Origin: Diphasiastrum complanatum
Taxonomy: Eukaryota; Streptophyta; Lycopodiopsida; Lycopodiales; Lycopodiaceae
Assembly (NCBI GenBank): GCA_029204225.1
Contig: CM055095.1
Location: 62,836,523-62,900,522, forward strand
Length of the DNA stretch: 64,000 nucleotides
Reading direction: 5' to 3'
The position numbers and the translations under genes were made by a program. Under the pieces are notes generated by a model that did no database searches, was not told the origin of the DNA, and saw only the letters and a program-made list of their open reading frames with translations. Each line of letters opens with the position of its first letter. Positions within the stretch are counted from its first letter, which is position 1. This document shows, piece after piece, positions 1 to 14,300 of the stretch.

Positions 1-78
1 TCTATGTTGCAGCTTGGGGCAAGGAGTGCTGAAGAGGCAGCTTCGTGGATGCTTGCTTTCAAAAATGCAGTCGAAAAG
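1..78 (+). CDS. EDR2-like exon: end of PH domain
   Basis: Read in frame 1 it encodes [20 protein letters not shown], the C-terminal helix of a PH domain with its conserved Trp. A donor GT follows at 79-80 and the exon ends in phase 0. The exon start is outside the window. Confidence 0.85.
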
Positions 79-3000
79 GTAGCAATGAATCATGTTAAAC
101 TAGACCTTATACAATAGAGTTTTAACAATCTTGATTGTTTGTTATCTGTAAACATGTAACAAGTATTCTTTATACCTGAGATATACCCTCCAAGTAGGTT
201 TCAATCTTGTGTCTAGTGAGTAAACTTTAAACCTTGCTTCATGACTTTTCTATTTTCTGTACAAATAAGCAAATCTTTAGTTTGCAAACCTTGATGTATG
301 TTAGTGCCAACGCAAGAGAAACATGCCATTGAATTAGAGGCATCAGTCTTATGCATTCTGACTCGCAAAATTCCCTCCCCTTTGCAAGGACATTAGATTG
401 TAGAGCTGACATGACTTGTCCCAATGAGAGGAGCGGTGTGTTGAAGGTCCCGGCAGTGGACATGGCAGTGGTTCTTGTCAACTGGAAGCTCTTGCTATTC
501 TTGATGATTGTGATAGCCCTTCAAAATAGTGGTGTTTACAATGTTTTAAAACATCCTATTGGAAGCAAGTTTTGTATAAATTGGAGGCATTAGGCAAATG
601 ATAACTGGGAAAACAATGTTGAGCATCAAGGCGGGAATTCTGAATTTAGGTGGCACTCTTCTTTTCTTTATCAATTAGGAAGTGGAAGCTAATCTTCTCG
701 TTTGTATTTAATGCCAATCAGCATTCTATCTTTTCGCACTGGTTTTTTGTACTGCGAGCACCTATGATTGGCTAAATTAAGATTCATTCCTCTACAGCTC
801 TCTTGGTCTTCTTCATGTTCACACAGTCCTTATGATTTTCCATACATTTAGCATTTACTTCTGGCTTGTATCTCTAGGAGAATCATGCTTTTATCCAAGT
901 ACAATATAAGACCAGGCTTCTGGAATGAACTCATAAAGTGTAACAGAGTAGAGTTTAACTTTTGAAAGGCTGAGCAAGGGAAGTTTTCTGAGTACAGTGA
1001 AGCAATTATCACATGAGACTCCAGGTTCTACCTGGAAAGACATAGGGAGCACATATGCTTCATTATAGAATGAATAAGTGATTCATTCTCAGATATTATT
1101 TCATTGTTAGATTCTTTCTTAAGGAAGACGTTATCTCACATCAGATATTAAAACCAACTTTAGTTGATTGGTGGATCCCTCTGTTCCTTTTGACGTTGAT
1201 CTATTCTTCTGGCTATTTGTTCTCATGAGTGACAATTATCTACCAAGAGATGTAGTTGCCTTTATAACTAATTCCATATTCTGAAGAAAATGCTGCATTA
1301 TCTTGCAGGCTAAGGTACTCAGAGATAAGCAACTCTTATCACCAACTGAGAAAGGAGGCCTGAATTACGGGTACTGCAATTTGTTTATTTTCTGTTCGAG
1401 TCTTGTCTTTCTTCAGTTGTAATAGTTACATCTGCATACAACCTTGGAAGTTATTTTTTGAGGTTTATGTTCACATGGCTTTACTACAGAATTTTGAGGT
1501 ACATGCGCTCGATCTTTTCTGGGTGTGCTACAAAGAAGTCAAGAGAGTCAAATCGATGGTGGAAGTAGCTCCCCTCATAGCATTGATGAACCATCTTGTT
1601 GGGCATCCCTTATGACTTGTTTCCTCTTATATCTAAGTGAAGCTAGTAGCCGAGGACCTTTTTCTGATGGGAAACATGACTTTGTGTGGCTGTCTTATTG
1701 GACCCTTAACTAGCCAACAAATAATCTTGAATCATTTTCTGGTGGCACATATCAATTATTTAGTCAAATATTTGTGCTGTGTTTGCATCTTCCAGATCAT
1801 CAAATTGAAACCTTACATTCTGTCAATGGGATGCCACATTCACGGAACTTTTAAATTGTTATTCCCAATTGACATACTATTAACAGTGGTGGATTTCTTC
1901 AGACTTGAAATGGTAATTTTTGATACTCCTTATGAAAAAATAACTTCTATCATGGGTAACTTGTATTCGTACTAGCGCTCAACGTTAAAATCAGTTAGCA
2001 AAAATATGCACTTGCCACAAACCCAATGCCTATGTTTGAACCGAATGATAGACATCAAGTTATATCAGTTTGCAATCGCTAGTTATGGTTCCACTATAGT
2101 CCTTGTGGCAGGAATGCAGTCTTATATTGCACCCTTAGTTTGACGTATTTAGAGGTGGGGCACCTTGTTTAGATTATGTTCTGTCCCCGTGAAGATCCTT
2201 CTAGAAACTTTTTTGTGAGGACTATATTAGGAGATATAGATTCATTGAGAGCTTGTTTCAATTTATCTTCTTCGTATTAGTCTAGGAGCAGCTGAAAAGC
2301 TAGCTTAGATTTTATTCAAGGAAAAAAAGCACTTTAGAATAGGGAACTCTTGTTTAAAATAATGTGTTACGGAAATTCTATTCATGTATGGTGGGCTTCT
2401 TTAATAATGTGAAGTGCAGTTTTGGTTTTTATCGTATCATTTGTGCGTGGAATTGAAGCTGTGTGATGCGCTGATACCAAATTCCGGCATTTTGGAGAAT
2501 GTTTAACCATCGAAACCTTACATTTACCAAGGGGTGGGCTGGTACATAATTGCAGGCCATCAATCTTGCATGCTGAGGTTGGAAACACACTCTATTATTA
2601 GTGCATAAGCTTTATTGAGCATCGGTTTCAAAGAATTATGGTGAATATGGGGGAAGTTGTGTTGGGTGATGCCAGGAAGCTCGATGGAGTGTCAAATTAT
2701 GCCATTTGGAAGTTCAATATGAAAAAAAATTCATCACGATTACTATTGTTGCAAACAAAGATGACTATTGTGTGCATGAAGCACAGTGAAATATAGATAC
2801 ATTTTTTATGTGGTGATAGCTTTGATTTGCCAATATGATAGTCCAAGGTGGTATAATGATTTGGCTGCATCAATGTTAAGAACACATTCATAGATTCATA
2901 GCAAATAGCTTCTATAGCAGCGGCAAAATAATCATTCACAAGCATTCTCCAACAAAGAAGACTAATGAAATCAATGGCTATTGATATCTTTGGAGGATCT

Positions 3001-6000
3001 TCAACAAAGGTCCCTAATATGTAACGGCCAATACTTTTTTATTTAAGCCCTTGTAATTTATGCACAAGTGGAAACCCCATCCTTTTTACTCTTAAGTAGA
3101 ATGGGTGCTCCCCAAGGCGATTTACTTGGCCTAAGGTGTCCATCCTAAGATATTCGTCAATTTGCCTAGCCACTTCCCCCCTCTTCCTTCTGACTTAACC
3201 TAGATGGTTGTTGAAAAATTGGGTGGCATTATGTCAAATTTATAGACCAAGTGAGTGGTAAATCATGTGGGAGTTCCTTCAGAAAAACATCATTAAATTC
3301 TTGATTGGGAACTTTGACATCCGAAAGTTTGGTGTCTGACCCCGAGGCTAAATGGAACATGTATCGATAATCACTAGCCATGGTGGGCACCTGGACCTTC
3401 TGCACAAGCCGAGAATCGACAAAATGGTGAGTGTTACCTGAATCAAGAAAGATGAGCTCAAGACTCCAAACTCGTAACTAACTAATGAATAGCCTTATTG
3501 GCTATTTATACACTAATTATTAATGGCTTATTTTTCCTCCAAGTTGTGTTACATGGGCTTTTCCTTCCCTCAATTTCTACTTTGAGAGTGTGGCTGAGAT
3601 CATGGTTGCCGTAGGTCTTTTCCACGTGAGTTATTCTTCACTATGGCAGCCCAAGATTTGATCTCTACTTCACTATGGCAAGTGTTAGGATAATAAGCCC
3701 AGTTAATTTCTAGTTGATACGTTGTTCTACTGTAATGAGTAGTTTCTTAACATTCAGTACATGCTACAGTGTCCAGGGCCATGTCGACGACACTTGAGTC
3801 AGTGAGTCTGGACAGTTGTTCCGTAACGGGTACTGGGGGGACTGGTTTGCAGTTACGAATGGATCCACAGCTAATCCAAGGCTAAGCTAGAAAGTAGCAC
3901 ATAAGCAAGACTTAACCATAAAAGAAGGAAAAAGAGAGATTAAGGAGGCTAAAGAAAGATCCATATCATAAGCTGCCAATGAAAGTGAGACTAGAGCCCT
4001 ACTTATATCCAATAGGAAGCCCTAAAAAGGGGTCCAGAAGAGGATAAGACTCAACTGGGAGGGAAAAAAGTGCGCCCTCCAAGAGGCCCCCCCTCCAAAG
4101 TAATATGGTCTAAATGCCAATAAAATGAATAATAGGGCCCAAGGCCAACCATATAGTCTAAATGTCAATAATCAATAAAAAAGGGGCCCAAGGCCTACTT
4201 ATGCATAAAAGTAAATGTAAAGTAAATATAAATGGACGCGGCGAATGTAATGAGCCACGTCCATAACTCTCCCTGACACAAACGAAAGCCCCGTCGTGAA
4301 ATAAAGAGGCCGCATAGGATCAAGCAACAGGCCCTAGTGTATAGCAACTGTGAAAGAGGAATCAATAAGTGCAGCAACAACACAAGCCTGGTCAGCAAGC
4401 AAAGGTGTATGATAGAACACATCCATAGGCTCCCATGTGCCTCCTCAATAGGACGGCCATCCCAGTATACCAAAAATTGAATCTGCCGTCGGTGCTAACT
4501 ATGATGAAGACAAACCTGTAGAATAGTAGCAGGTAGGAGGGGAAATAACTTTGGATCAATAGAAAACTCAGCATCACGAGGAGCATCATCCTCAATAGTA
4601 GATCCTCAATAGCAGCATGACACACGTAATAAACTGACATGGAATATATCAGAAGCGCGTGTCGAAGACAGAAGCTGCAACTGATATGTCACGGGACTAA
4701 GAACCTCCAATATACGATAAGGCCCATAATAACATGGTGCAAGCTTCTCAGTAGAAGCATGGCCCTGAATAAAGTCCTCAGGAGGAAGAGATATCCCAGG
4801 TGATACACCGGGACTGGCGAAGTAAGGTGCCCAAACCAACAGAATTAACCAGTCTCAACAATAAATTTTTGGTCAAACCGGGGTAAACACATAATAGTAG
4901 CATCAACAACAGCATGACGAAGAGTATCAAAGGCTGTCTGACAATCCACAGAAATGTACCAGATTTCTTTAAAAGAGCATGAAGGGGAGCAACCATAGTG
5001 GCAAAGTGTGGAACAGGGCGGTGAAGGTGAGTGGCTAAATCGAGGAACATATGAACATGGTGAACATCATTCGGTACGCCAGTCCTGGATAGCTTGAACC
5101 TTACGAGGATCAAGATGAATACGCCCATCCCAAACCCTAGGGAGTAGACCCAGGACGTAAATCAATGTGGTGGTTAACATCACGCAATGTGGTAGCGTCT
5201 TAGGTTCTGAAAAGACATAAGCATACCGATGTAAGAGGTTAGATATCGCTTGAGGAGCAGCTGCTGGTGGTGAAATGTCAACTGGAGGAGCTGTTGTAGG
5301 ACGTTGTCCACATAAGAGAGCCGCACAATGAGCCTTAGGTAGGCTGCGCATAAATTGCTTCCCACTGATCAGCTGATGTCAACTAGAGGAGCTGTTGTAG
5401 GACGTTGTACACATAAGAGAGCTGCACAATGAGCCTTAGGTAGGCTGCACATAAATTGCTTCCCACTGATCAGCTGATAATCCCCCTGGGAATCAATGCC
5501 AACAAGTGAGTGGGTAATTGAATCATGTACAAAAGTGATTGTCTTCCGTGTCAGGTCCAGTGTAACGACACCAATAGAACCAAACTAATCAGCACCAAGG
5601 ATAAGATCATAGTGCTCCATAGGAATAATATAAAGATCTGCCTGTCTGGAGAAATCCCCAGTGCGGTATTGTTAGCAGATTCCACTCTGTTGCCGCCGAT
5701 TCCTATTAGCCTACTGTTACCGATTCTACTCTTCTCGATTGTCGATCACTTTGTAGTATGGTGGTATGTGCCCCGCCTGTCATTTGACACATCTACGGCC
5801 TGATCTCGATCCTCAACTGGCAATGGAAGCTCAACTTGAATGCTTGATCTATCAGGACTCATATATCTACGTTCTACAGTTCTGCTTCAGATCTTGTCTT
5901 GATTTCTTACAATCTGTAGATTATTTCTAATCTAATCTAATCAAGAAACAGGGAACAAGATTGAATCTACTCCTACGGAAATCACCAGATCAACAAAACA

Positions 6001-8296
6001 ACATCTAACTAAAGACTGCAAAACCTACAAAGTGTTTACTACAACTATCACTCAACATTTGTAATGAATACTCCTCAAGGAGCCAAGCACAAAGCAGCAT
6101 CAAATCTGAATGGTTATGATCAGCCACTGAGCCCTGCACATCTACCTGATGTTAATCACAAAACCAATCCTGAGAAAAGGAAGAATCAACAATCGCATTC
6201 ATACACAAGTACCCAAACTGAACGCATGAAGATGGAGCATAGAAGGAAATGCAAGTATTAGGATCTTCAATTAACAGAGCAAACATTTCATTACAATTCT
6301 TATGCCCCTGAAACTCGTGGAGGAGGCTCCTCTAAATACTCACGAGTGGGTGAACCAGATTCTATAACTAGTATGAGAAAAGGGGTAAAATATAGGAGCT
6401 GTAGGGTTTGGAAGGGGAGATCCACCAAAGTGGCCACCAGGATCACTGGAGGAAGACGGTGTCTCGAGGATAGGCGTCATAGGAGCTTTGGCAGGACCAT
6501 GAGGCTGCAATGCGTCAATCTAGAACTGAAATGAGGCAAAGTTGGTCATAATAGTATCTAAACGAGAAGAGAGACCGGAAATGGCAGCATCCATGGCCTG
6601 ATGAATGTGATCTATTAAAGCATCCTGAGGGAGTTCACTCATGGTGGGAGAATGAGCTTCCGACATGATGAAAAAGAAATGAAACTAGATCAAGAGCAAG
6701 AGAATGAGTAAATCCAATGGACGAATTGAAGAAGAGGACTTAAGTCTCCAAGTTAAGATCTCTCAAGATCTTGTTGCATGCAACCAAAAGGATGCCTGTG
6801 GAGCCAAACCACCTAACCAACAGGAAACGGATGCACAAATTTTATGATCCGCTTGGACAACGCATGCACATAAGTCATGATGTCATATTTGATGAGATTC
6901 ATAAATCTGGTGATGATGAATAGTGATGAACTATCCAAGCTTCTCACTAAGGACGAAGCAATGCCACCACCACAAGTTTACGTTGTGGAAAAAACCTATT
7001 GGATCGAAAAAACCCAAGGTTATGGGTGATAAGCGGAAGGAGAAAGATGCGCCTTGGGATACATATTCACCTCGTAGTGGATCGTGTGAACGTAAGTTTC
7101 CTAAATGGTATATGAGGCTCGTGGATGACAAGGAAGGCAAGACTGTCGAGTCTAGCAAAGAGGAAGATGGGACCTGATAAATTTCAGGTTAATCTTGCAC
7201 TTATGAGTAACATCATTCAATTTAAGGAACCCTCTTGCTATGTGGAAGCCAAAGATGATGAGATATGGCAAAAAGCGATGTAGGAGAAGATAGATTTCAT
7301 CAAGCAACATGATACTTGTGAGATATTTGATCTTCTTGAAGGCAAAGTCCCCATTGGCAATAAATGGGTGTTCAAAACCAAGTATAATGCGGATGGAACT
7401 CTAGTGAAACACAAGGCAAGACTTGTCGTGAAAAGGTATGCACAGAGCAGGGGCATAGACTATAAGGAGACTTTCGCTCCCATAGCTAAGTGGAATACAC
7501 TTTGCATGATCATCAATGTTAAGGGTACAACTACTTATGGTTTGACATATGGAAAACAATCTGGTTTGCCGAAGTTGTAGAATTTTGTAGATGCTAGTTG
7601 GGCAGGTAGTGTTGATGATAGGAGATCCACCACAGGCTATCTTTCTCATTTTGGTAATGCTGCTTTCTCTTGGTCCAATAAAAAGCAAGAAACGATTGCT
7701 CTATCCACTATGGAAGTGTAGTATAAAGCTTTATGTTTGACAATGCAAGAGGCAATATGGCGGATGCTAGAAGACATTGGTATCTTACAAATTGAGCCTA
7801 CCATCATTAAGAGTGATAGCTAGCGTGATATACAACTAGTTAGGAGTCTATTATTTCATGCACGCACTAAACATCTTGAGATTAAATATCACTTAATTAG
7901 AGAAAAGCTCCTCCTAGAGAGATTGATGTGATACATTGCAGGATTGAAGACCAGGATTGAAGACCAGCACCTTGATATTTTTACAAAAGCTTCACAATGG
8001 CTTGTGGCGAAAGGTCGATCCCATTGAAGATCCTCAACATCATAGGTGGTTGTGGAATAGTGGGGCCACTAGTAACCTTTTCCTCCTAATGCTAGAGATG
8101 TGGCAACGACGATGACAATCAACCTTGTGGGTATTGATGGTGACTAGAACAATGGCATCAAGTGGTGATCTTTGCCAATGGTGTCTTGGAAACAAGATGG
8201 TAGCCATCGATGCATGGTGATGGAACTACATGAGGTGGCTCCAACAAGCAATGGTAGTAAAAGAGTTTATGACAATGAGCTATGGCAGAAACAATT

Positions 8297-8377
<81 letters not shown>

Positions 8378-11300
8378 TTATTAATGTCCTTTCCATGCCA
8401 AAAGGCATATAAGACTGGTAAATGTACATGTCAAGTATGTGGTATCAGTGGGAGCGTATGAAACGTCTTCGAAACAGTAACGAAAGAAACAATATATCTA
8501 AATGCTATGAACTGAAATAAATGGGATGAGATAGGTGCAACTAAATGTTCACAATAAAGTATAGCACTATCATCATGTCCTGCTGATACTATAGAAAGAT
8601 GTGATATGAGCTGCAACATGGGGGAGCTCTAGTAGCCGCTAACATCGCCTAGGAGGATGAGATGTGTGTATCCTCATGATAGGTCCGATGGCTCGAGCTA
8701 CAACATGACTATCAGTCGTGCTGCCTCTGATCTCTGTGAACGGGTACGTCGTCATCATCACCATCATCAGATTCTGGGTTGCATCATGATCTTCTCCCAG
8801 AGAAGAAAGAGGTAATCAAAGGGTGAGAAATAGGATGATTTTGTTGAGCTTTCTGGCATAGATCTCATTGCAGTAGGAACATCTCTCGAGTGAGAGTCCT
8901 CAAATGCTATGAGCGACCATAGTGTGGTGGGCATATTGCACAACAAACAATAGTACCCTCTGATCTCATAGTATACAAGGCACCAAAAGATAAAATGCTT
9001 CTTAGACTCCACCTCACCTAAAGAGCATAACTGGCAGATCCGCTCGTGTCTTGGGATACCATGGAACCTCCTAGTCTCAATAACCAGTTGATGTGATGAG
9101 ACGTGGAGCTAGCCCAATGTCAATCTGAGGCTGTGTGACAATCTTGAGTCTAAGTATTGTGGCAAAATTGGGAACCCTACTATGTCTAGCTCAATGAAAT
9201 GAGTCTAGTAATAGTCGAGCTCAATCCCCAACTGTCATCTCCATGTACGATCAAGATAAGGAAGATATAAAAAGCGTTGGATATAATGTTGAGTACCCAA
9301 GGGATACCAAATGACTCAAGGAGGAAATGGGATGCTTGAAAAAACCATGACAGCCTGTAACCTTGATCATGAAGATAATGTGAAGAAGCAAGTGCTATAT
9401 GTGTATATCTCCCATCTGCATCTGGAAGTGCCTGAACTCTTTGAATATATGCAATGAGTTGGAAAGCTGCATCTATTTGTATAGGTGGAATAGCAAACTC
9501 GGCAAGGAGGATCTCGTGTGGAATAGAGTGCTTCGCCCGAATCTTACGAGTTAACATGGTAGTCTGTAATCTCGAGATACTGGCCCAGTGTGAGGAGGAA
9601 GACCGGTACACCATGTCTCTCTTGCGTATAAGGCTATGGGGGTGACAATGGTATCAAAAAGTCTGCACTTACTCCGAGCATCTCGAATGGACTTCCGGAA
9701 GCAAAACTGCTCTAGCTGAACAAGGGAGGCATGTCCCTTCCCAAGTGGTAGCTGCCTGTCGCATGTTGAATGTAGGACTAGAGAGAAGTATCCCCAAATA
9801 CGTGTATGAGGAAACTACGTCTAGGGTCTGTCCATCGCGAGTGAGCTCCTGACGTTACATGAAAGCTCTAGAAGTGTTGAAGACCATAACCTTGGTCTTC
9901 GCAATGTTCACCCCCAAACCCTTTCCATTCTCCTCCTCATGTTGCACATAGAATCGATATCGCCATCCTAACTACTACCATGAACAAGTTAGAATCCACC
10001 CTCGCTACTGCCCCCTCCCTCACTACTGCCTCATCAGCCCTCGCTGATGCCCCCTTAGCCCTCGTTGATCTAATAAAATGTAACCTTGCTGAGAAAAGAT
10101 AGCAATATCGTCTGAGAGTGCCTGAAATGGGTCCCCACCAAATTCAGCAAACGCAACTTCTATACTTGAGGGCCCCGAGTTCCTAATGTGAAAGGTCGAA
10201 ATATCTCGGTTTGCCTTCGATAAGAACAACCCTTTGTCCTTTTTATTTTGCTTCAAGGATAATCTTTTTCCTTGCCAACCATTGAGTATTTGTTAAATCA
10301 TCGTCCATATAAATGAAGGTGCCTTTAAGCTTGGCCCTAAGCCAAAGGGCTGAGAGAGAGAGAGAGAGAAAGAAAGAAAGAAAGAAAGCTTTATTAATGT
10401 CTTTTCCATGCCAAAAGGCATATAAGACTAGTAAATGTACATGTCAAGTATGTGGTAACCATAGGAGCGTATGAAACGTCTCCAAAACAGTAACAAAAGT
10501 AGCAATCTAGAGCTAAAGCTATAAACTGAAATAGATGTGATGCTATTAGAAACATGTGGGAGCATGTATACTGCTAACAGTCATGAGTGAGATATGACAC
10601 TATCATCTAGTCCTGTCCTGCTGGTGCTGATGATATAGAAGGATGTAATACGGCCTGTGGCATGAAGGGCCACTGATGGTCTCTGATGTCGTCTGAGAGG
10701 ATGAAGAGGTCTCCTCGTGATAGGTCGAGTAGCTCGTGCTGCAACATGGGTATGTGTGGGACGCTGTCTCTGGTCTCTGTGGGCAAGTAGGTCATCATCA
10801 TCATCGTCACCGTCATCAAAACGTCCTCTCCTCCTGGAGAAGAAAGAAGTGATTTGAGGCTGAGAAACCTGACTCGGCTGGGCTATCTGATACAAATCCT
10901 GTCGTAGTATAAACATCTCTCGTATCATGAGTGCCGCGCATCGGGAATCCTCATAAGCTATGAGCGATCGTAAGGTGACAGGTGTGTCTCGGAACAAATA
11001 GTGGTATCTCCCTCTGATCTCGTAATATACTGGGCACCTAAAGATAAAGTGCTCCTCTGACTCCACCTCCTCTAAAGAGCATAACTGGCAAATCCGCTCC
11101 TCTCTCGGGGTACCTTGGAATCTACCAGTCTCAATAGCCAACTGATGTGATGATACACGGAGCTGTCCCAATGTAAATCTGAGGCAATGTGATAGTCTCG
11201 AGTCCAAATAATGCGGTAAGACCGGGAACCCTGCTATGTCAAGCTCAATAAAATGAGTCCAGTAGTAGCCGGGTTTCACTCCAAGCTCGAGATATGCCCG

Positions 11301-14300
11301 ATATAAGATGCGCCTGATATACTGATGAGTACCTGAGGGGAGCTCTGTAATGGAGATACCAAATGACTCAAGGAGGAAATGGGATTCCTGAGAGAACCAC
11401 GATAGTCGATAGCCCTAGTCATGAAGAAAGTGTGAGGAGACAAGTGCTGTCTGTGTATATCTCATATCCTCATCGGGCAGAGCCTGGATTCTCTGAATGT
11501 ATGTGATAAGCTGGAACGCGGCATATATCTGAATGGGTGGAACGGCAAACTCTGCAAGAAGGATCTCGTGTGGAACCGAGGGCTTCGCCCGAATCATACG
11601 GGCTAACATGGTGGTCTGCAATCGTGAAATGCTGGCCCAATGTGATGAAGGGAGGCCGGTGCACCATGCTCTGCTGCATATAAGGCTGTGGGGGTGACAA
11701 TAGTATCAAAGAGTCTACACTTATTGCGAACATCTCGGATGAGCTTCCTGAAACAGAACCGCTCAAGCTGAACAAGAGAGGAATGCCCCTTCCCAAGTCG
11801 GGTGGTGGCAGCTTGCCGCATGCTGAAGGTAGGACCAGAGAAGAGTATCCCCAAATAGGTATAAGAGGAAACTACCTCTAAGGCCTGTCCATCGAGGATG
11901 AGCTCCTGGCGCTGCATGAAGGCTCGAGAAGTGTTGAAGACCATAACCTTGGTCTTTGCAGTGTTCACCCCCAACCCCCATCTGGTACAAAATCCCTGTA
12001 AACAATCCAGTTGCCTCTGCAAACCCTCTCTGGTCGGGGATACTAGTACTACATCATCCGCATAAAGGAGAATAGCAATCAGAATGGTGCCAAGTCTACA
12101 GCCACCCCCGCCACACTGTGAGATGACTCGCTCTACCTCATCAATATACAATCCAAAGAGAACCGGTGAAAGAGAGCACCCCTGTTTCACCCCAATGGTG
12201 CTCCAAATGTGATCAGATAAGCCACTGCTATGTCGGAAACATCCCAAGACCTTCTCATAAAGAGCCATCACTGCTAAAACAATATCTGTGGAGAAACCAA
12301 GGTCACGAAGTCTCTGAATGAGCAGGGAGCGTGTACAGAATTGAAGGCCTTCCTAAAATCTACAAAACAGCAGTAAACCCTCTCTTTCCTGTACTTAGCT
12401 CCCTCGATCAAGGCTCGAAGTGTAAAAATATGGTCAGTGGTAGAATAATGAGATTGGAAACCTGCCTGCCCCAATGCATGTAATCTCCGAGCTTCCGCCT
12501 CTGAACTCACTGCAGACTGGAGTATGGTACCATAGAGCTTCGTGAGAACATGTCCAATCATGATGGTGCGGTAATTACCAGGAATCATGGGATCACCATT
12601 TTTATGAATAGGGTGGATGATGTTGGTGCACCAGGATGAGGGGAAACCAGAGACAACAGCTAGAGTGGGAGCAAGGAGGTCGAAAGCATGGGTTAGGAGT
12701 TCAAATTCAAGGTCTTCGATATCTCTTGCTTTATGGGACTTCATTCTCTTGATGGCCGTAAGTACCATGTCAGATGTGAAGAAGGTGAACTCAGAGGGGC
12801 GTGGGGAGATAGAGATGGGTGCGTCAGTGGGTATGGTATATAGTTTGGTAGCGTATTCGGTCCATATGCGAAGGTCATCCAGGAGGGGTGGTGGAGCACG
12901 AGGGATAAACTCACGCCAAAAGGCGCCTGAAGAGGGACTGAAGAGAAGATCAACAAGACGCGTTCCTTCGGAGTCATCATATATACGCTTTTTTTGGCGG
13001 AGTGTGCACTGGTAAGAGCGCCTGGCGGAGTGGAGGAGATGAGGATCGTGAGTGCGGGCATGGGTGACAAGCTGACGAAGAGAGCGACATTCAGCATCAT
13101 ACCACGGGGGGTGTGGGGGTCGTATCGATGAGGAGCAGGTGCCTCTACTTTTATGGGGTTTAGATGGAAAAGCAAGGGAAGCAGCGGTATGAAGAGAAGT
13201 GCTAAGAAAGGCAGCTTGAGTCTCGACTGTACTATCGCGAGGGAAGGAATGGAGCAATGAGGTTAGGAACTCCTGGTAAACTAGTGTAAAGAGAGAACTG
13301 AATGTATACTTGGGTGCTCTTGTAAGCAGGGGGTGTGAGGATGGCTGGGGAGGTGGGAGGCGGCCGATAGCGAAGGAGAGAAAGGAATGATCAGAGAGAG
13401 TGGTGGGAGATACATGAAAATCAGAGATGAGAGGTATGGAAGATGGTGATCCCATGAGATAATCCACAACACTATGTCCACCACTGTGAGGGTGACAAGT
13501 ATAACTGCCAGATTTTGGCCAACAAGTTAGGCCATTGTAAATGGCTAACTCATGGGCCTCTCCAAACTGCAATAAATGCTCACCGTAAGGGGTATTTGGT
13601 CCCAAGCTGTCCTCTGAAATCCTGGTAACTCCCATATCATCGCTGTCAAGGGCATGAACGCGGAGCTGGTCGGTGATGTCATAGAACTCTGACTGTCGTG
13701 AAGAGGTTCGGGCATTAAAATCTCCAGTGAGGAGAATATGCCCCCACTCTGCGAATCTGATAATATCAGGCGATAAATCAAGGTAGGGTGAACCTGTGCC
13801 CTGAGCAAAGGACGAAGACTCTGGAGGAAAATAACAAGCCGCCACAAAGAGGTCCCTGTCCAACCCAATATCCTGTCCAGTAATATGAATCCATATATAC
13901 CGTGCATGCTCGTCGTGTCTGATGAACTCAATGCTCGGATGAAGAGACTCTCTGTATAAACATGCAACACCTCCGGATCCATGACCGCTAGCTGATCTAG
14001 TCTCAAGTCTGTACACGGAATCCCATCTGTATCCTGGAAAAATAGGTAATCCTCTCTCCTGACTCTCATGAGTCTCCATAAAGAGCAGCAAATCCCTGTC
14101 AGTGATGAAATCGATCAAGTCGCCAGCAATGGAGGATGAGTGTAAACCATCACAGTTCCATACTCCAATCCGGAGATGGTGTGGGTGGGGCACCGGGGCA
14201 CTCCCGAACCCGGGGACCCCAAATCCCTAGCACTGGGAGCTGCTAGGTGCGCTGTCAAGAAAACGCACTCGTCCATCTCGGTAAATGACTCGTCTGCCAG

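Larger units (their letters stand above)
3851..5800 (-). mobile_element. Internally deleted chromovirus-type Gypsy element (Gypsy-1)
   Basis: Minus-strand order: protease (about 5670-5490), protease/RT linker (about 5460-5180), a jump to the end of the RT/RNase H region (about 5130-4850), integrase C-terminus (4839-4606), chromodomain (about 4500-4380), 3' LTR (4268-3851). Most of RT and the integrase core are missing. The LTR is recognisable because the same sequence flanks the element at 36549-40037. The 5' end is lost near 5670-5800, where protease homology stops abruptly. A 100-bp stretch at the protease/RT junction is tandemly duplicated. Confidence 0.75.

Noticed and set aside
8172-8412. 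Frames with (RE)n runs, and similar ones at 15609, 20640 and 21614
   Set aside because: Translations of the (GA)n tracts, not protein genes.
12617-13015. 132-codon plus-strand frame
   Set aside because: Lies antisense inside LINE copy B ORF2, which has a clear endonuclease/RT reading; no family pattern of its own.
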